The position numbers were made by a program, and so were the translations under genes. From NCBI GenBank assembly GCA_964579795.1, contig CAZOHM010000011.1:1-64000 (forward strand): 64,000 nt of DNA. The letters are read 5' to 3'. This DNA comes from JAEYFP01 sp964579795 (lineage in GTDB: Bacteria > Bacillota > Clostridia > Lachnospirales > Lachnospiraceae). Below are positions 9,186 to 18,267 of the stretch, in pieces (positions within the stretch are counted from its first letter, which is position 1; each line of letters starts with the position of its first letter). Under the pieces are notes generated by a model. The model was not told where the DNA came from and made no database searches. It worked only from the letters and a program-made list of their open reading frames with translations.

Positions 9186-9995
9186 CTACTTTTCTACTGC
9201 ACTTAACAAAATTCGATCATTATCAAGGTTTTTTCCGGCATTCAAACGAAACTGCTCAAGTAATGCTTCAACTGTCATATTTGCTCTTTCCTCACCGCTG
9301 ACATCAAACACAATATTTCCTCCATCCATCATCAGTGTTCTGTTTCCGAGCTCTAATGCCTGTTTCATATTATGCGTAACCATCAAACATGCAATCTCAT
9401 TTTCAGCGACAATTTTGTTTGTCAGATTTAATACCTTTTCTGCTGTTTCCGGATCAAGTGCTGCAGTATGCTCATCCAGCAAAAGAATCTTTGGCGTCAC
9501 AATTGTTGCCATCAGCAGTGTCAATGCCTGTCTCTGTCCTCCGGACAGTAGCCCAACCGGCTGTTTCATCCGGTCCTCCAGCCCCATATCAAGCAGTGCA
9601 AGTTTCTCTTTGAACTGTTTTTTTTCTTTACTGCTGACAGTGCTGAAAAAACGATGATTTGCGCCTGACCTTAAATATGCCAGTGCAAGGTTTTCTTCTA
9701 TTGTCATATGAGGAGCCGTCCCTTTAAGAGGATCCTGAAAGAGATGTCCAATATAACGGCTTCTGATATGCTCACTAACATATGTGATATCTTCTCCATC
9801 TAACAGAACTCTGCCCTCATCCAAAAAAAAGTTTCCTGTAATTGCATTAAATAAAGTTGACTTTCCTGCACCGTTGCTTCCTACAATTGTAGCAAAATCC
9901 CGTTTCCCAAGATGCAGTGACACATTCGTCAATGCCTTCTTTTCATTCACTGTTCCAGCATTGAAGGTTTTACTGATTTTCTTAATTTCCAGCAT
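9186..9995 (-). CDS. trpZ: ABC transporter ATP-binding protein, tryptophan uptake (TrpZ-like)
   Basis: 269 residues with a full ABC ATPase set: Walker A GSNGAGKST near residue 38, Q-loop in HLFQDPLKG, signature LLSGGQRQA near 150, Walker B ILLLDEHTAALDP and switch histidine VTHN. It energises the permease encoded just upstream. Its ATG overlaps the permease stop in the sequence TGATG, with GGAGG inside the permease gene, so translation is coupled. Assignment to tryptophan rests on the T-box leader and on the known TrpXYZ family; other small substrates carried by this transporter family are possible. Confidence 0.85.
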   Translation of the reverse strand: MLEIKKISKTFNAGTVNEKKALTNVSLHLGKRDFATIVGSNGAGKSTLFNAITGNFFLDEGRVLLDGEDITYVSEHIRSRYIGHLFQDPLKGTAPHMTIEENLALAYLRSGANHRFFSTVSSKEKKQFKEKLALLDMGLEDRMKQPVGLLSGGQRQALTLLMATIVTPKILLLDEHTAALDPETAEKVLNLTNKIVAENEIACLMVTHNMKQALELGNRTLMMDGGNIVFDVSGEERANMTVEALLEQFRLNAGKNLDNDRILLSAVEK

Positions 9996-10924
9996 CAGTT
10001 TTCACCTCCTGCTCTGTATTTCATTTCTACTTTTTTCTTCTGTTTTAAAAAAACTGCTTTTTTTCTCAAATAAGGAAATGCAATCGCAACTGCAACAATC
10101 AGTGCGGAAACAAGTTTCAGACATTCCGCCGGTACATTCATTCTAATTGCAACTGACACTATAAAGCGGTACAGACAGCTGCCTAAAACAACACCAATGA
10201 CTCTACGTACAACAGAGCCTTTTCCAATCAGTGTTTCTCCTATTATTAAGCTGGCAAGAGCAATCGTCACCATACCTGTACCAAGATTAATATCACAGGA
10301 TTTCTGATACTGCGCAAGAATTCCTCCTGATAATGCTGTCATTGCATTTGCTACACATAATCCGACTGTAATAGTAAAAGTTGGATTAATACTGGATGCC
10401 CTGACCATATCTGCATTGTCTCCGGTAGCTCTTATAGACAGACCAAGGCGTGTATTAAGAAACAGGGCTATCAACACGCCGACAACACAGACGATCAGTA
10501 ACACGATTATCAGCTTATACCATTCTCCGCCTATCAATTCTTTCCCAAAACTGAATATCGTGTCACATCCAAACAGGTTTACATTGGATGCAAAGCCCAT
10601 AACAGCAATGTTAACTGTATATAATGCTGTATTTACAATGATTCCTGCAAGAATTGATTCAATCCCCATTCTGGTCTGCAGGAATGCTGTAATATATCCG
10701 GAAGCCACACCCGCAACTATTGCCGCGAACAGTGCCAATACTGGATGACCAGACATCGTTACCATTGCACAAACAGCGCAGCCCAGTGTAAAACAGCCGT
10801 CTGTCGACAAATCTGCGATATTCAATATAGAAAATGAAATAAACAATGCAAGTGCTACTAAAGAATAAATACAACCCAGTTCTAATGCACTCTGCAAAAT
10901 TGATAAGCTAAAAATGGATGCCAT
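9995..10924 (-). CDS. trpY: ABC transporter permease, tryptophan uptake (TrpY-like)
   Basis: 309 residues, highly hydrophobic, with about eight to nine membrane segments and a basic C-terminal tail (RKKAVFLKQKKKVEMKYR). The FSILNIADLSTDGCFTLG and YQKSCDINLGTGMVTIALASLIIGE segments resemble the branched-chain amino acid/LivH-type permeases used by TrpXYZ systems. It is the middle gene of a three-gene operon, 14 bases after the binding protein and overlapping the ATPase start by one base. Only one permease is present, so it presumably works as a homodimer. Confidence 0.85.
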   Translation of the reverse strand: MASIFSLSILQSALELGCIYSLVALALFISFSILNIADLSTDGCFTLGCAVCAMVTMSGHPVLALFAAIVAGVASGYITAFLQTRMGIESILAGIIVNTALYTVNIAVMGFASNVNLFGCDTIFSFGKELIGGEWYKLIIVLLIVCVVGVLIALFLNTRLGLSIRATGDNADMVRASSINPTFTITVGLCVANAMTALSGGILAQYQKSCDINLGTGMVTIALASLIIGETLIGKGSVVRRVIGVVLGSCLYRFIVSVAIRMNVPAECLKLVSALIVAVAIAFPYLRKKAVFLKQKKKVEMKYRAGGEN

Positions 10925-10938
10925 AAATTTAAACTCCT

Positions 10939-11994
10939 TTAATTTTCAAATTCCTGTGCTGTTTTTGTTTCAACTACTGCTTCACATAACTCTTTAAATC
11001 CGCTGTAATCCAGACCAATTGCTTCTGCCACGTCTGTATTAACTGTTGCAATACCATTATCCAGTGTTTTTACAGCCATAGTGGCAGGTGCTTTGCCATT
11101 TGCAAGAATGTCAATAACCATATCAGCTGTTGCGGTTCCAAGTTCCTCATAGTTTACACCATATCCAAGAAATGCACCATTTAATGCAAATGAATCAGCG
11201 CCACAATACTGTGGAATTTTTGCATTCATAAACTTCTCATAGATTGCAAGCTCTGCCGTCATAACTGTGTTGTCTGTTGGAGTAAATGTTGCATCCACCC
11301 CTGCTGCAATCAGAGCATCTGATGCGAGTGAAATTTCATCATTTGTTGTACCTGTCTTTTCTACATAGGTAATTCCTTTTCCATCAAGAAATGTTCTTGC
11401 TGTCTCCAAAGCCAGCTTAGAAGAATCCTGGCTCTTATCATAAAGCAGACCAACTGACTTCACATCCGGATTTGCTGCAAGCATCAGATTTAAAACCGCC
11501 TCTGTATCAAGTGCATCACTTGTTCCCGTAATATTTGCTCCTGGTGCATCCAGGCTTTCTACAAGACCTGCCGAAACAGGGTCTGAAACAGCTGAAAACA
11601 CAACCGGTATCTGATTTTCCTCTGTTGCTGTCTGCATAATCATAGCGGTCGGAGTTGCAATCGGAACAATCACATCTACTTCATCTGCTACAAGTTCTGC
11701 AGCAATCTGGTTTAATGTTGTGGAATCTGCCTGCCCATTAAATGTATAATCTGAATAGTTAATTGAAATATTTAACTCTGCTGCTTTTGCATCCAGTTGT
11801 TTTTCAATTGCTTTTTCAATCTGATTCAACGATGCATCATCTACATACTGCACAATACCGACTTTAAATGTATTACCTGTTTCTGTCGTGTTATCCGTAT
11901 TTGTTGTTTTCTGTGCTGTACTCTGGCATCCTGCCATCATTCCCATTGCTACTACTGCTGTCATTACCACAGCCATCATCTTTTTCTTCATCAT
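10939..11994 (-). CDS. trpX: ABC transporter substrate-binding lipoprotein (TrpX-like)
   Basis: About 351 residues with a lipoprotein signal peptide and lipobox MMAGC, so anchored outside the membrane by the cysteine near residue 24. The body (VGIVQYVDDASLNQIE, VDVIVPIATPTA, SVGLLYDKSQ, QYCGADSFALNGAFLGYG) fits the ABC_sub_bind family (PF04392) that contains TrpX. The ribosome site AAAAAGGAGA is too close to an ATG at 12000 and well placed for the next ATG at 11994, which I prefer. It heads the operon and follows a T-box leader with an apparent UGG (Trp) specifier; that leader is the main argument for tryptophan as substrate. Confidence 0.87.
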   Translation of the reverse strand: MMKKKMMAVVMTAVVAMGMMAGCQSTAQKTTNTDNTTETGNTFKVGIVQYVDDASLNQIEKAIEKQLDAKAAELNISINYSDYTFNGQADSTTLNQIAAELVADEVDVIVPIATPTAMIMQTATEENQIPVVFSAVSDPVSAGLVESLDAPGANITGTSDALDTEAVLNLMLAANPDVKSVGLLYDKSQDSSKLALETARTFLDGKGITYVEKTGTTNDEISLASDALIAAGVDATFTPTDNTVMTAELAIYEKFMNAKIPQYCGADSFALNGAFLGYGVNYEELGTATADMVIDILANGKAPATMAVKTLDNGIATVNTDVAEAIGLDYSGFKELCEAVVETKTAQEFEN

Positions 11995-12000
11995 TTTCAT

Positions 12001-12200
12001 TTCTCCTTTTTCTGGTTATTAGTTTAAGCTCACGCCGTAGGAGATTGTCTTACTGCTTTGTCACATTGAGTTCTTACAAATCGAGTCGTCTGACTCCTTC
12101 TCGATTCGTGCAATATGTCCATCTCGCCTAATGGCTCGATGTCCATTGGCCAGCATATAGATAATCGTGTAAGCACGATTTCTGCATACTGGCTTATTGC
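12001..12200. repeat. Palindrome-rich spacer between T-box terminator and trpX
   Basis: No coding sequence is evident. It contains an imperfect 20-bp hairpin (12149-12193, loop TAAG), a nested palindrome (AATCGAG 12079-12085 with CTCGATT 12100-12106, and GAGTC/GACTC inside) and a direct repeat ATGTCCAT (12115-12122, 12139-12146). The hairpin arm AGCCAGTATGCAGAAATCG on the minus strand recurs near 2199. It would form a structured segment of the trpX leader downstream of the T-box, either an inserted dispersed repeat or an additional RNA element. Confidence 0.5.
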
Positions 12201-12202
12201 AC

Positions 12203-12467
12203 AAAAAACCGCCTCAAGCTAATGCTTGAGACGGTAATAATTACTTATTATCGCGATACCACTCAAATTGACAAATTGTCCACTCTCTCATGTACTACCA
12301 TACACGCCGAATTGATAACGGGTTCGGTTCCCGGTGAATCCTACTATTATTTCAGATCACCCTCGAAAGTCCATTCAACAATTACCTCCATGCTACATTC
12401 TCACCATCTGCAGCTCTCTTTAATATCAGTAAAAGCCTACTACTCTTCCTCAACGGTTTTGCTTATG
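12203..12467 (-). promoter_or_regulatory. T-box riboswitch, tryptophan specifier
   Basis: Read on the minus strand the leader has the T-box landmarks in order: GAGGAAGAGTA at the base of stem I (about 12451-12441), AGAGAGCTGCAGATGGTG (near 12420), a specifier-loop sequence GAATGGAC with UGG at 12373-12371, the T-box AGTGGTATCGCG (12263-12252), and an intrinsic terminator with stem 12209-12234 and T-run 12208-12203. UGG is the tryptophan codon, so uncharged tRNA-Trp should stabilise the antiterminator and switch on trpXYZ. The variable base after UGG in the T-box is U, which would pair with A73 or wobble with G73. Confidence 0.88.
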
Positions 12468-12473
12468 TTTGAT

Positions 12474-12502
12474 AGGATAATCCTTTATAATTCATTTGTC
12501 AA
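12474..12502 (-). promoter_or_regulatory. Promoter of the T-box/trpXYZ transcript
   Basis: Minus strand TTGACA (12502-12497), 17-base spacer, TATCCT (12479-12474). The predicted start of transcription, about 12467, lies just before the T-box stem I. Confidence 0.6.
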
Positions 12503-12550
12503 CCCCTAATTTTTCTATGAGTGATTAAATTTATGAACATTTAGTTTCTC

Positions 12551-13672
12551 TTATGAACGATTGATCCACGCTTCAAGTTCCTGCCTGATAGATATATGCT
12601 GTGGACATACCTGCTCACATTTTCCACATTTGATGCATTCTGTTGCACTTTTTCTTCCTTGCCCACCTACAAGCCAGCTTTCCTGGCCTTCAGCAATTGT
12701 CATATTACGATAAAGCGTCAATACATTTTTTGCGGCAAATGTACCGGAAATACCGATATCCATTGGACATACCTTTGCGCAGTAATTACATGTAGTACAC
12801 GGAATAAGTGCTATTTTCTGCAGTGCTTTCTGTGCCTTAGCCATTGTCTGCATTTCGCTCTCTGACAACCTCTGAAAATCCTTCATGTATGACAGATTAT
12901 TCTCCATCTGCTCTATATTGCTCATTCCAGACAGAACAGTAATAATACCATCTAAACTTGCTGAATAGCGAATTGCCCACGATGCAAACGAAGCACTCGC
13001 ATCAGCTGCTTTAAATATATCCTGTACCGTGTCGGGAGGTGTCGCCAGCATACCACCTTTTACCGGTTCCATGATAATCACCGGTTTTCCATACTTACGT
13101 GCCATCTCATAACATGCTCTCGATTGTACTGTCGGGCTCTCCCAGTCTGCATAGTTAATCTGCAGCTGTACGAACTCCATTTCCGGATGTTCCTTTAATA
13201 TCTGCTCCAGCTCCTCCGGTGTTGAATGAAAAGAAAATCCAATATGCTTTATTACACCCTCTGCTTTTTTCTCCTGCACAAAACTCCACATATCGAAATC
13301 GTCAAAAAAATGAGTACGCTCTTCACCAAGATTATGTAACAGATAGAAATCAAAATATCCTGCACCCGTTCTCTCTAAAGAAGTCTCAAACTGGTAAATG
13401 GCATCCTCTCTCGTTTTGCATTCAATCCAGGCAGCATTTTTCGTTGCAAGTTGAAAACTCTCTCTCGGATATCTTTCTATCAATGCCTGTCTTGCTGCAT
13501 CTTCGCTTCCTTCGTAAGCCCAGGCAGTATCAAAATAAGTGAACCCTGAGCTCATAAATAGATCAACCATGTTCTTTGTCTGTTCCATATCAATAATTTC
13601 GCCGTTTTTAGGTAACCTCATTAGTCCAAATCCAAGTTTATTAATGGCTTCTCCCAAATAAGTTTCTTTCAT
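12551..13672 (-). CDS. Aldo/keto reductase with C-terminal ferredoxin domain
   Basis: 373 residues from the ATG at 13672, chosen because AAAGGA precedes it; a longer in-frame extension would overlap the upstream gene. The aldo/keto reductase barrel shows FDTAWAYEG (catalytic Asp and Tyr), ATKNAAW (Lys) and YLLHNLGE (His). The C-terminus has two 4Fe-4S motifs, CTTCNYCAKVCP and CIKCGKCEQVCP, as in clostridial ferredoxin-linked members of the family. It probably reduces a carbonyl substrate using ferredoxin or NAD(P)H; the substrate is unknown. It starts 13 bases after the 1490-residue sensor kinase and is likely co-transcribed. Confidence 0.9.
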   Translation of the reverse strand: MKETYLGEAINKLGFGLMRLPKNGEIIDMEQTKNMVDLFMSSGFTYFDTAWAYEGSEDAARQALIERYPRESFQLATKNAAWIECKTREDAIYQFETSLERTGAGYFDFYLLHNLGEERTHFFDDFDMWSFVQEKKAEGVIKHIGFSFHSTPEELEQILKEHPEMEFVQLQINYADWESPTVQSRACYEMARKYGKPVIIMEPVKGGMLATPPDTVQDIFKAADASASFASWAIRYSASLDGIITVLSGMSNIEQMENNLSYMKDFQRLSESEMQTMAKAQKALQKIALIPCTTCNYCAKVCPMDIGISGTFAAKNVLTLYRNMTIAEGQESWLVGGQGRKSATECIKCGKCEQVCPQHISIRQELEAWINRS

Positions 13673-13685
13673 ATTGATTTTCCTT

Positions 13686-16600
13686 TCATTCTTTTTCTTC
13701 TTTTTGTATATATTGTGCAAGTGTTCCATAAAATGTTTTTGGATCAATTGGCTTTGCAAGATGCTTGTTAATTCCGACTTCCATACACTTTTGTATATCG
13801 TCTTCAAATGCGTCCGCAGTCATTGCTATAATTGGTACTGTCTTTGCATCCACACGATCCATCGCACGTATTTTTTCTGTAGCTTCATATCCATCCATCT
13901 CAGGCATACGAAGATCCATTATTATTAGTGCAAACTCATTTGTTCTGCTATCGTGAAATTTCTTAACACCTTCTGCACCATTATCCGCCGTTTCTACAAT
14001 ACAGCCTGCCTTTTCCAAATATCTCACAGCCACTACCTGATTAATTGGATGATCTTCACAAAGCAGCACACGTATCCCTTTAAAGTCATCTTCATGATAC
14101 TCTGCCAGTTTCTCAGGACTATCCGTTCCCTGTACAGGCGCTACTTTTGCAGGAATCTCGAATGTAAATGTCGTTCCTTCTCCTAATTCACTTTCACAAT
14201 AAATCGTTCCATTCATCAGTTCAACCAGTTCCTTAACAATGGAAAGTCCCAAGCCCGAACCCGCTTCTACATCCATGTTCCGTCTCTCCTGGCGAAACGG
14301 TTCAAAAACATGTTCCTGAAACTCTTTACTCATCCCTATCCCTGTATCAGTAACCGAACAGCGAACGAGTTCACTGAAGTTTGTCTGTTCAAGCAGATCC
14401 GTCTTTACACTGATTACACCACCCTTATCCGTATACTTAATTGCATTACCAATCAGGTTAAGTACAATCTGCTGCACACGAAGCTTATCTAACATTACAC
14501 ATTTCGATTTCTGTGAAGGTCTGATAAACTGAAGGCTGATTCCCTTCTGAAGAGCCCTGTCAGACAGCACCGTTCTTACAGAAATTTCAAACTCCGCATA
14601 GCTGCACGGCTCCAGCTTTAATTCAACACTTCCGGCTTCAATCCGGTTCATATCAAGTGTATCATTAATCAGTATCTGTAGAAATTCACCAGACTTCAAA
14701 ATGCTCCTGCTCATCTGCTTTGCTTCATCCAGACTATCTGTTTCTTCAATAAATCTGGAAAAATTCAAAATACTGTTTAATGGTGTCCGAATATCATGAC
14801 TGATTTGTGAAAGAAATTTACTTTTCTGCTTGCTTTCCCTTCTTGCCTCATCTAACGCAATCTGCAGTTGTTCATCCATATAGTAAATATTTAGATATCG
14901 TTCTCCCTTATGACTGACTCTTAATTTTCCTACAAGAGTAAGCCAGATATATCCGCCGTCCCTGTTCCTTAAGCGGAATCTGGCACTATGTGCCTCTCCA
15001 TCTGTAATCATTTCCTCAATTGCTTTATGTACATTTCCTTTATCCTCATGATGAATACCTGTAATCGCATGTTGGGCATCCATTGAATTCATCAATTCCG
15101 TCATCTCTTCACGCTTCATATCAATCATGTTTAGGAAGCTGTCGCTGAAATACAATGGCTGTATTGTTCCATCCTCCATTACCTGAAGTCTGGAAAATCC
15201 ACCCGGAATACCATTCATAATTGCAATCATTGCCTGACTTTCGTCATACAACTTTGCATCCAGATCACGCTTTGTTAACATGCTGGCAATATAGTTTCCA
15301 ACTGTAATCAAACGTTCCACGTGTCTCTTATTACGTTTCATATTGTATACGCATACAAAGCCGGATAGTTTTTTGTTTTGATACATCGGAATGGCAAATA
15401 AAGAATAAATACCTTTATTTATTAATATCTGCTTTTCCCCCACATCATCCAAAAGCTTATTAACATCTTCCAGCAGATAATACTCTGCGCTTGAAAAGTA
15501 ATCAAACCAAAAAGGTGTCTTTTCAAACGGGATTTCATTAACATTGGTTTTTAACTCTGTCCTATAATTGGCATTTATCTCATATGTAATTCTTGAGATT
15601 TGACGTTCGTAATCAAATTCGAAAATATTACTCCATTCACCATCAAAGTATTCCAAAAGTTTCGCCAGTACGCATTGAATTCCGATGCGAAAATCAGGCT
15701 GGGAAAGCAGGACACGCGCCACATCATTTAAGAAATAAAGCTGACTATGAGAGTCTCTTTCGCTTGTGATATCTGTGGAAATCGCAAGCATTACAGGCTC
15801 CGACATGCCGGAAAATCTGGCCATATTCATTTCTGCCTTAACCCATCGAATTTCTCCATCAGGCTGCAGAATTCTATATTTCATCGTAACCGGTTCATGC
15901 TTCTGAAGTACTTTTCTTGTCAAACGTCGAACCTCTTCCCGGTCATCAGGATAAAATACTGCATCAGGATCCTTCACCTCTGCCATATATGTCTCTCTCG
16001 AATATCCAAGAATTTCAAAATACCTGTCATTAGCAAATAAAAACTCCGGATGAGGCTTTGTCATTGCAATTGCAGTAATTCCACAATTAACATTTGCCAT
16101 AATCGATTGCAGCTGATCAGAAGCTTTACGTTCCTTCTGCTCAAGCTGACGCTGCTCTGTAATATCATAAACAATTGCAATTTGCACCGGTTTATCGACA
16201 CCCGGTAATTCTATTATAGAAATATTACTCTGCCACCATCTGATTTTCATGTCTTTTTTAACTACTCGGTATGTCAGGGTAAAGGGTGTCTTATACTCAC
16301 TTGCAGCCTGTGTTACTTCAGCAACCATGTCTCTGTCTTCTGCATATACCATATCATGGGGATTACGAATTTCGCGCATGTATTCCTCTTTTGTATATCC
16401 AAGCAGCCGATAGAACTGTTCATTTGCAGAAATCAGTACGGGAATCCCATTTTCTACAACAGTCGTAGTAAATCCACCGTTAATGTTGTTCATAATTGCC
16501 TGTAACTGCTCAGTCAATACTTTTCTTTCTTTTTCTGCTATTTTCTGTGCTGTTATGTTTTCAACATATCCATAAAACAAAATACGATTATCACAGGAGG

Positions 16601-18158
16601 CTATTCGTCGAATAAAAAATCTGACATATTCTCCACTTTCATTTCCTGAGTATGATGTTGTATATATCTCGCAGCTTTCTGCCTTATTACTGTGTCTGGC
16701 ACGCTCCATAGTGTCAATGGAAGCCTTTTTGTCTTTTTCTGATAACCCTGCCAGAGGATTCAACTTCAGTATTTCCTGTCCACTTAATTCGCAATGAAAG
16801 GTTTTAGCAAATTCAGAATTCACACGCAGTATTTCACATTGTCCGTTATTGTATTCATACACAAAAGCTCCACCAGAAAAATGGCTGAATACCAATGTAT
16901 CCAATGAATCTGGATTCCAAAATGCATGACTGTCATATGTATCAATTGATTCCATTGTCTCAGGTTTTTTTTCGAATACGATCTCATCTACAGCCTTTAA
17001 ATAATCTTCTTTTGACATCGGTCCAGAATACAAAAAGCCCTGCATATATGTACAGCCAACAGAGTAAAGAAAATCGGCCTGTGTCGCTTTATCTACACCT
17101 TCTGCAATGACTGTCATTTCAATCCACTTTGCCATACGAATAATAGACGCAGCAATATTTCCACCTCTGTCTGCATTTTCTTCTTCTGTAAGAAATTTCA
17201 TATCCAGCTTCAGAATATTTGCAGGAATATCCTTAAGTGTATTTAAAGAAGAATATCCACTTCCAAAATTATCAATTACAATCGTAAATCCGAGTTTTTT
17301 TAATTCTTTCACCGTTTGTATCAATCTGCTGCGGGATTCAAAAAAAACTGACTCTTTCAGTTCCAAGTGCAATGCCTCAACCGGAATCTGGTACTTTTCT
17401 ATCAGTTCATACAGATAATCAGTCATATCTTCATGAAATACATCACATAATGACAAGTTTACGGAAACAGGAACGATAGGACGTCCTGTTTTTTTCATCT
17501 CCTGTAAAAGAGAGCATGCCTGTTCCCATACATACTTGTCCAGTTCATATACGAACCCGTTGTTTTCAAAAAAAGGAATAAAATCATTTGGCAGTACAAG
17601 TCCTTTAACTGGATGTCTCCAACGCACGAGCGCTTCCGTACCAACAAGTGCACCTGTAGAATAATTATATTGCGGCTGATACCACACCTCAAACTGCTGT
17701 TTGTGCAATGCACTCATCAATCCTTCAAGGCTCTCATAATAATCATCATTTAGCTCTGACCGCATATATGTATGCATGACAGCTTTACGAATTCGAATAC
17801 AGTTATCCAATATGGAAGGAAGAAACTTATCAGCAGACTTAATATCAATTACCTGCAGTACGCCAAGTAAATACAGCTTTTCTTTTTGTTCCTCATTCAC
17901 GGCGTGCATAACAGCAATTGTTGGAATTGTCTGCAAAATTTCATTATTCTTAATTTCTTCAAGAAGATTATTTATCTCTGTATTCATTTTTCTGAAAAGC
18001 AAAACAATTGCAAGCAGATCTGTATGCACACTAATAAGGGAAGAATTAACATCCCTCCCTTTTTCAACTGAATAAACATGATAAATTATATCTAACATAT
18101 CCTTTATCGGATTCGTATCATTTTCGTCATAGTCAATAACAAAAATACTATTCTTCAT
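13686..18158 (-). CDS. EAL, PAS/GAF and hybrid histidine kinase fusion
   Basis: 1490 residues. Order: pseudo-receiver lacking the phosphoacceptor (1-130); EAL (150-385) with E175, N234, E266, D296, K317, E353 and Q373 but N297 in place of the second aspartate of DDFG; PAS (about 405-545), PAS (560-680), PAS (690-810), GAF (815-975), PAS (985-1100); HisKA with ISHDIRTPLN; HATPase with LIGNAIKYT, DTGIGM and GSGLGLSI; C-terminal receiver (about 1360-1485) with LIIMDLRMPEMDG and KPID. No membrane segment is seen, so it should be a cytosolic sensor that autophosphorylates and passes phosphate to its own receiver, with c-di-GMP perhaps an input through the altered EAL domain. The start has GGAAGG upstream and a promoter at 18212-18240. 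Confidence 0.92.
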   Translation of the reverse strand: MKNSIFVIDYDENDTNPIKDMLDIIYHVYSVEKGRDVNSSLISVHTDLLAIVLLFRKMNTEINNLLEEIKNNEILQTIPTIAVMHAVNEEQKEKLYLLGVLQVIDIKSADKFLPSILDNCIRIRKAVMHTYMRSELNDDYYESLEGLMSALHKQQFEVWYQPQYNYSTGALVGTEALVRWRHPVKGLVLPNDFIPFFENNGFVYELDKYVWEQACSLLQEMKKTGRPIVPVSVNLSLCDVFHEDMTDYLYELIEKYQIPVEALHLELKESVFFESRSRLIQTVKELKKLGFTIVIDNFGSGYSSLNTLKDIPANILKLDMKFLTEEENADRGGNIAASIIRMAKWIEMTVIAEGVDKATQADFLYSVGCTYMQGFLYSGPMSKEDYLKAVDEIVFEKKPETMESIDTYDSHAFWNPDSLDTLVFSHFSGGAFVYEYNNGQCEILRVNSEFAKTFHCELSGQEILKLNPLAGLSEKDKKASIDTMERARHSNKAESCEIYTTSYSGNESGEYVRFFIRRIASCDNRILFYGYVENITAQKIAEKERKVLTEQLQAIMNNINGGFTTTVVENGIPVLISANEQFYRLLGYTKEEYMREIRNPHDMVYAEDRDMVAEVTQAASEYKTPFTLTYRVVKKDMKIRWWQSNISIIELPGVDKPVQIAIVYDITEQRQLEQKERKASDQLQSIMANVNCGITAIAMTKPHPEFLFANDRYFEILGYSRETYMAEVKDPDAVFYPDDREEVRRLTRKVLQKHEPVTMKYRILQPDGEIRWVKAEMNMARFSGMSEPVMLAISTDITSERDSHSQLYFLNDVARVLLSQPDFRIGIQCVLAKLLEYFDGEWSNIFEFDYERQISRITYEINANYRTELKTNVNEIPFEKTPFWFDYFSSAEYYLLEDVNKLLDDVGEKQILINKGIYSLFAIPMYQNKKLSGFVCVYNMKRNKRHVERLITVGNYIASMLTKRDLDAKLYDESQAMIAIMNGIPGGFSRLQVMEDGTIQPLYFSDSFLNMIDMKREEMTELMNSMDAQHAITGIHHEDKGNVHKAIEEMITDGEAHSARFRLRNRDGGYIWLTLVGKLRVSHKGERYLNIYYMDEQLQIALDEARRESKQKSKFLSQISHDIRTPLNSILNFSRFIEETDSLDEAKQMSRSILKSGEFLQILINDTLDMNRIEAGSVELKLEPCSYAEFEISVRTVLSDRALQKGISLQFIRPSQKSKCVMLDKLRVQQIVLNLIGNAIKYTDKGGVISVKTDLLEQTNFSELVRCSVTDTGIGMSKEFQEHVFEPFRQERRNMDVEAGSGLGLSIVKELVELMNGTIYCESELGEGTTFTFEIPAKVAPVQGTDSPEKLAEYHEDDFKGIRVLLCEDHPINQVVAVRYLEKAGCIVETADNGAEGVKKFHDSRTNEFALIIMDLRMPEMDGYEATEKIRAMDRVDAKTVPIIAMTADAFEDDIQKCMEVGINKHLAKPIDPKTFYGTLAQYIQKEEKE

Positions 18159-18211
18159 TTCACCAACCTTCCAGCCAAACAGCCGGCAATAAGAATCATA
18201 AGATATATATA

Positions 18212-18240
18212 ATTATACTTCCATTATTGACAGTAGGCAA
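18212..18240 (-). promoter_or_regulatory. Promoter of the EAL/hybrid kinase gene
   Basis: Minus strand TTGCCT (18240-18235), a 17-base spacer and TATAAT (18217-18212), about 50 bases before the start codon at 18158. Confidence 0.5.
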
Positions 18241-18267
18241 TATTTATTCAGATAATTTCATATATTA

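Noticed and set aside
12310..12350. GGTTCGGTTCCCGG-like sequence suggesting a tRNA T-arm
   Set aside because: It belongs to the middle of the T-box leader; no acceptor or anticodon stems can be drawn around it.
13673..13807. Upstream extension of the aldo/keto reductase to an ATG at 13807
   Set aside because: It overlaps the end of the sensor kinase gene out of frame, while 13672 has a good ribosome site and begins at the family's normal N-terminus.
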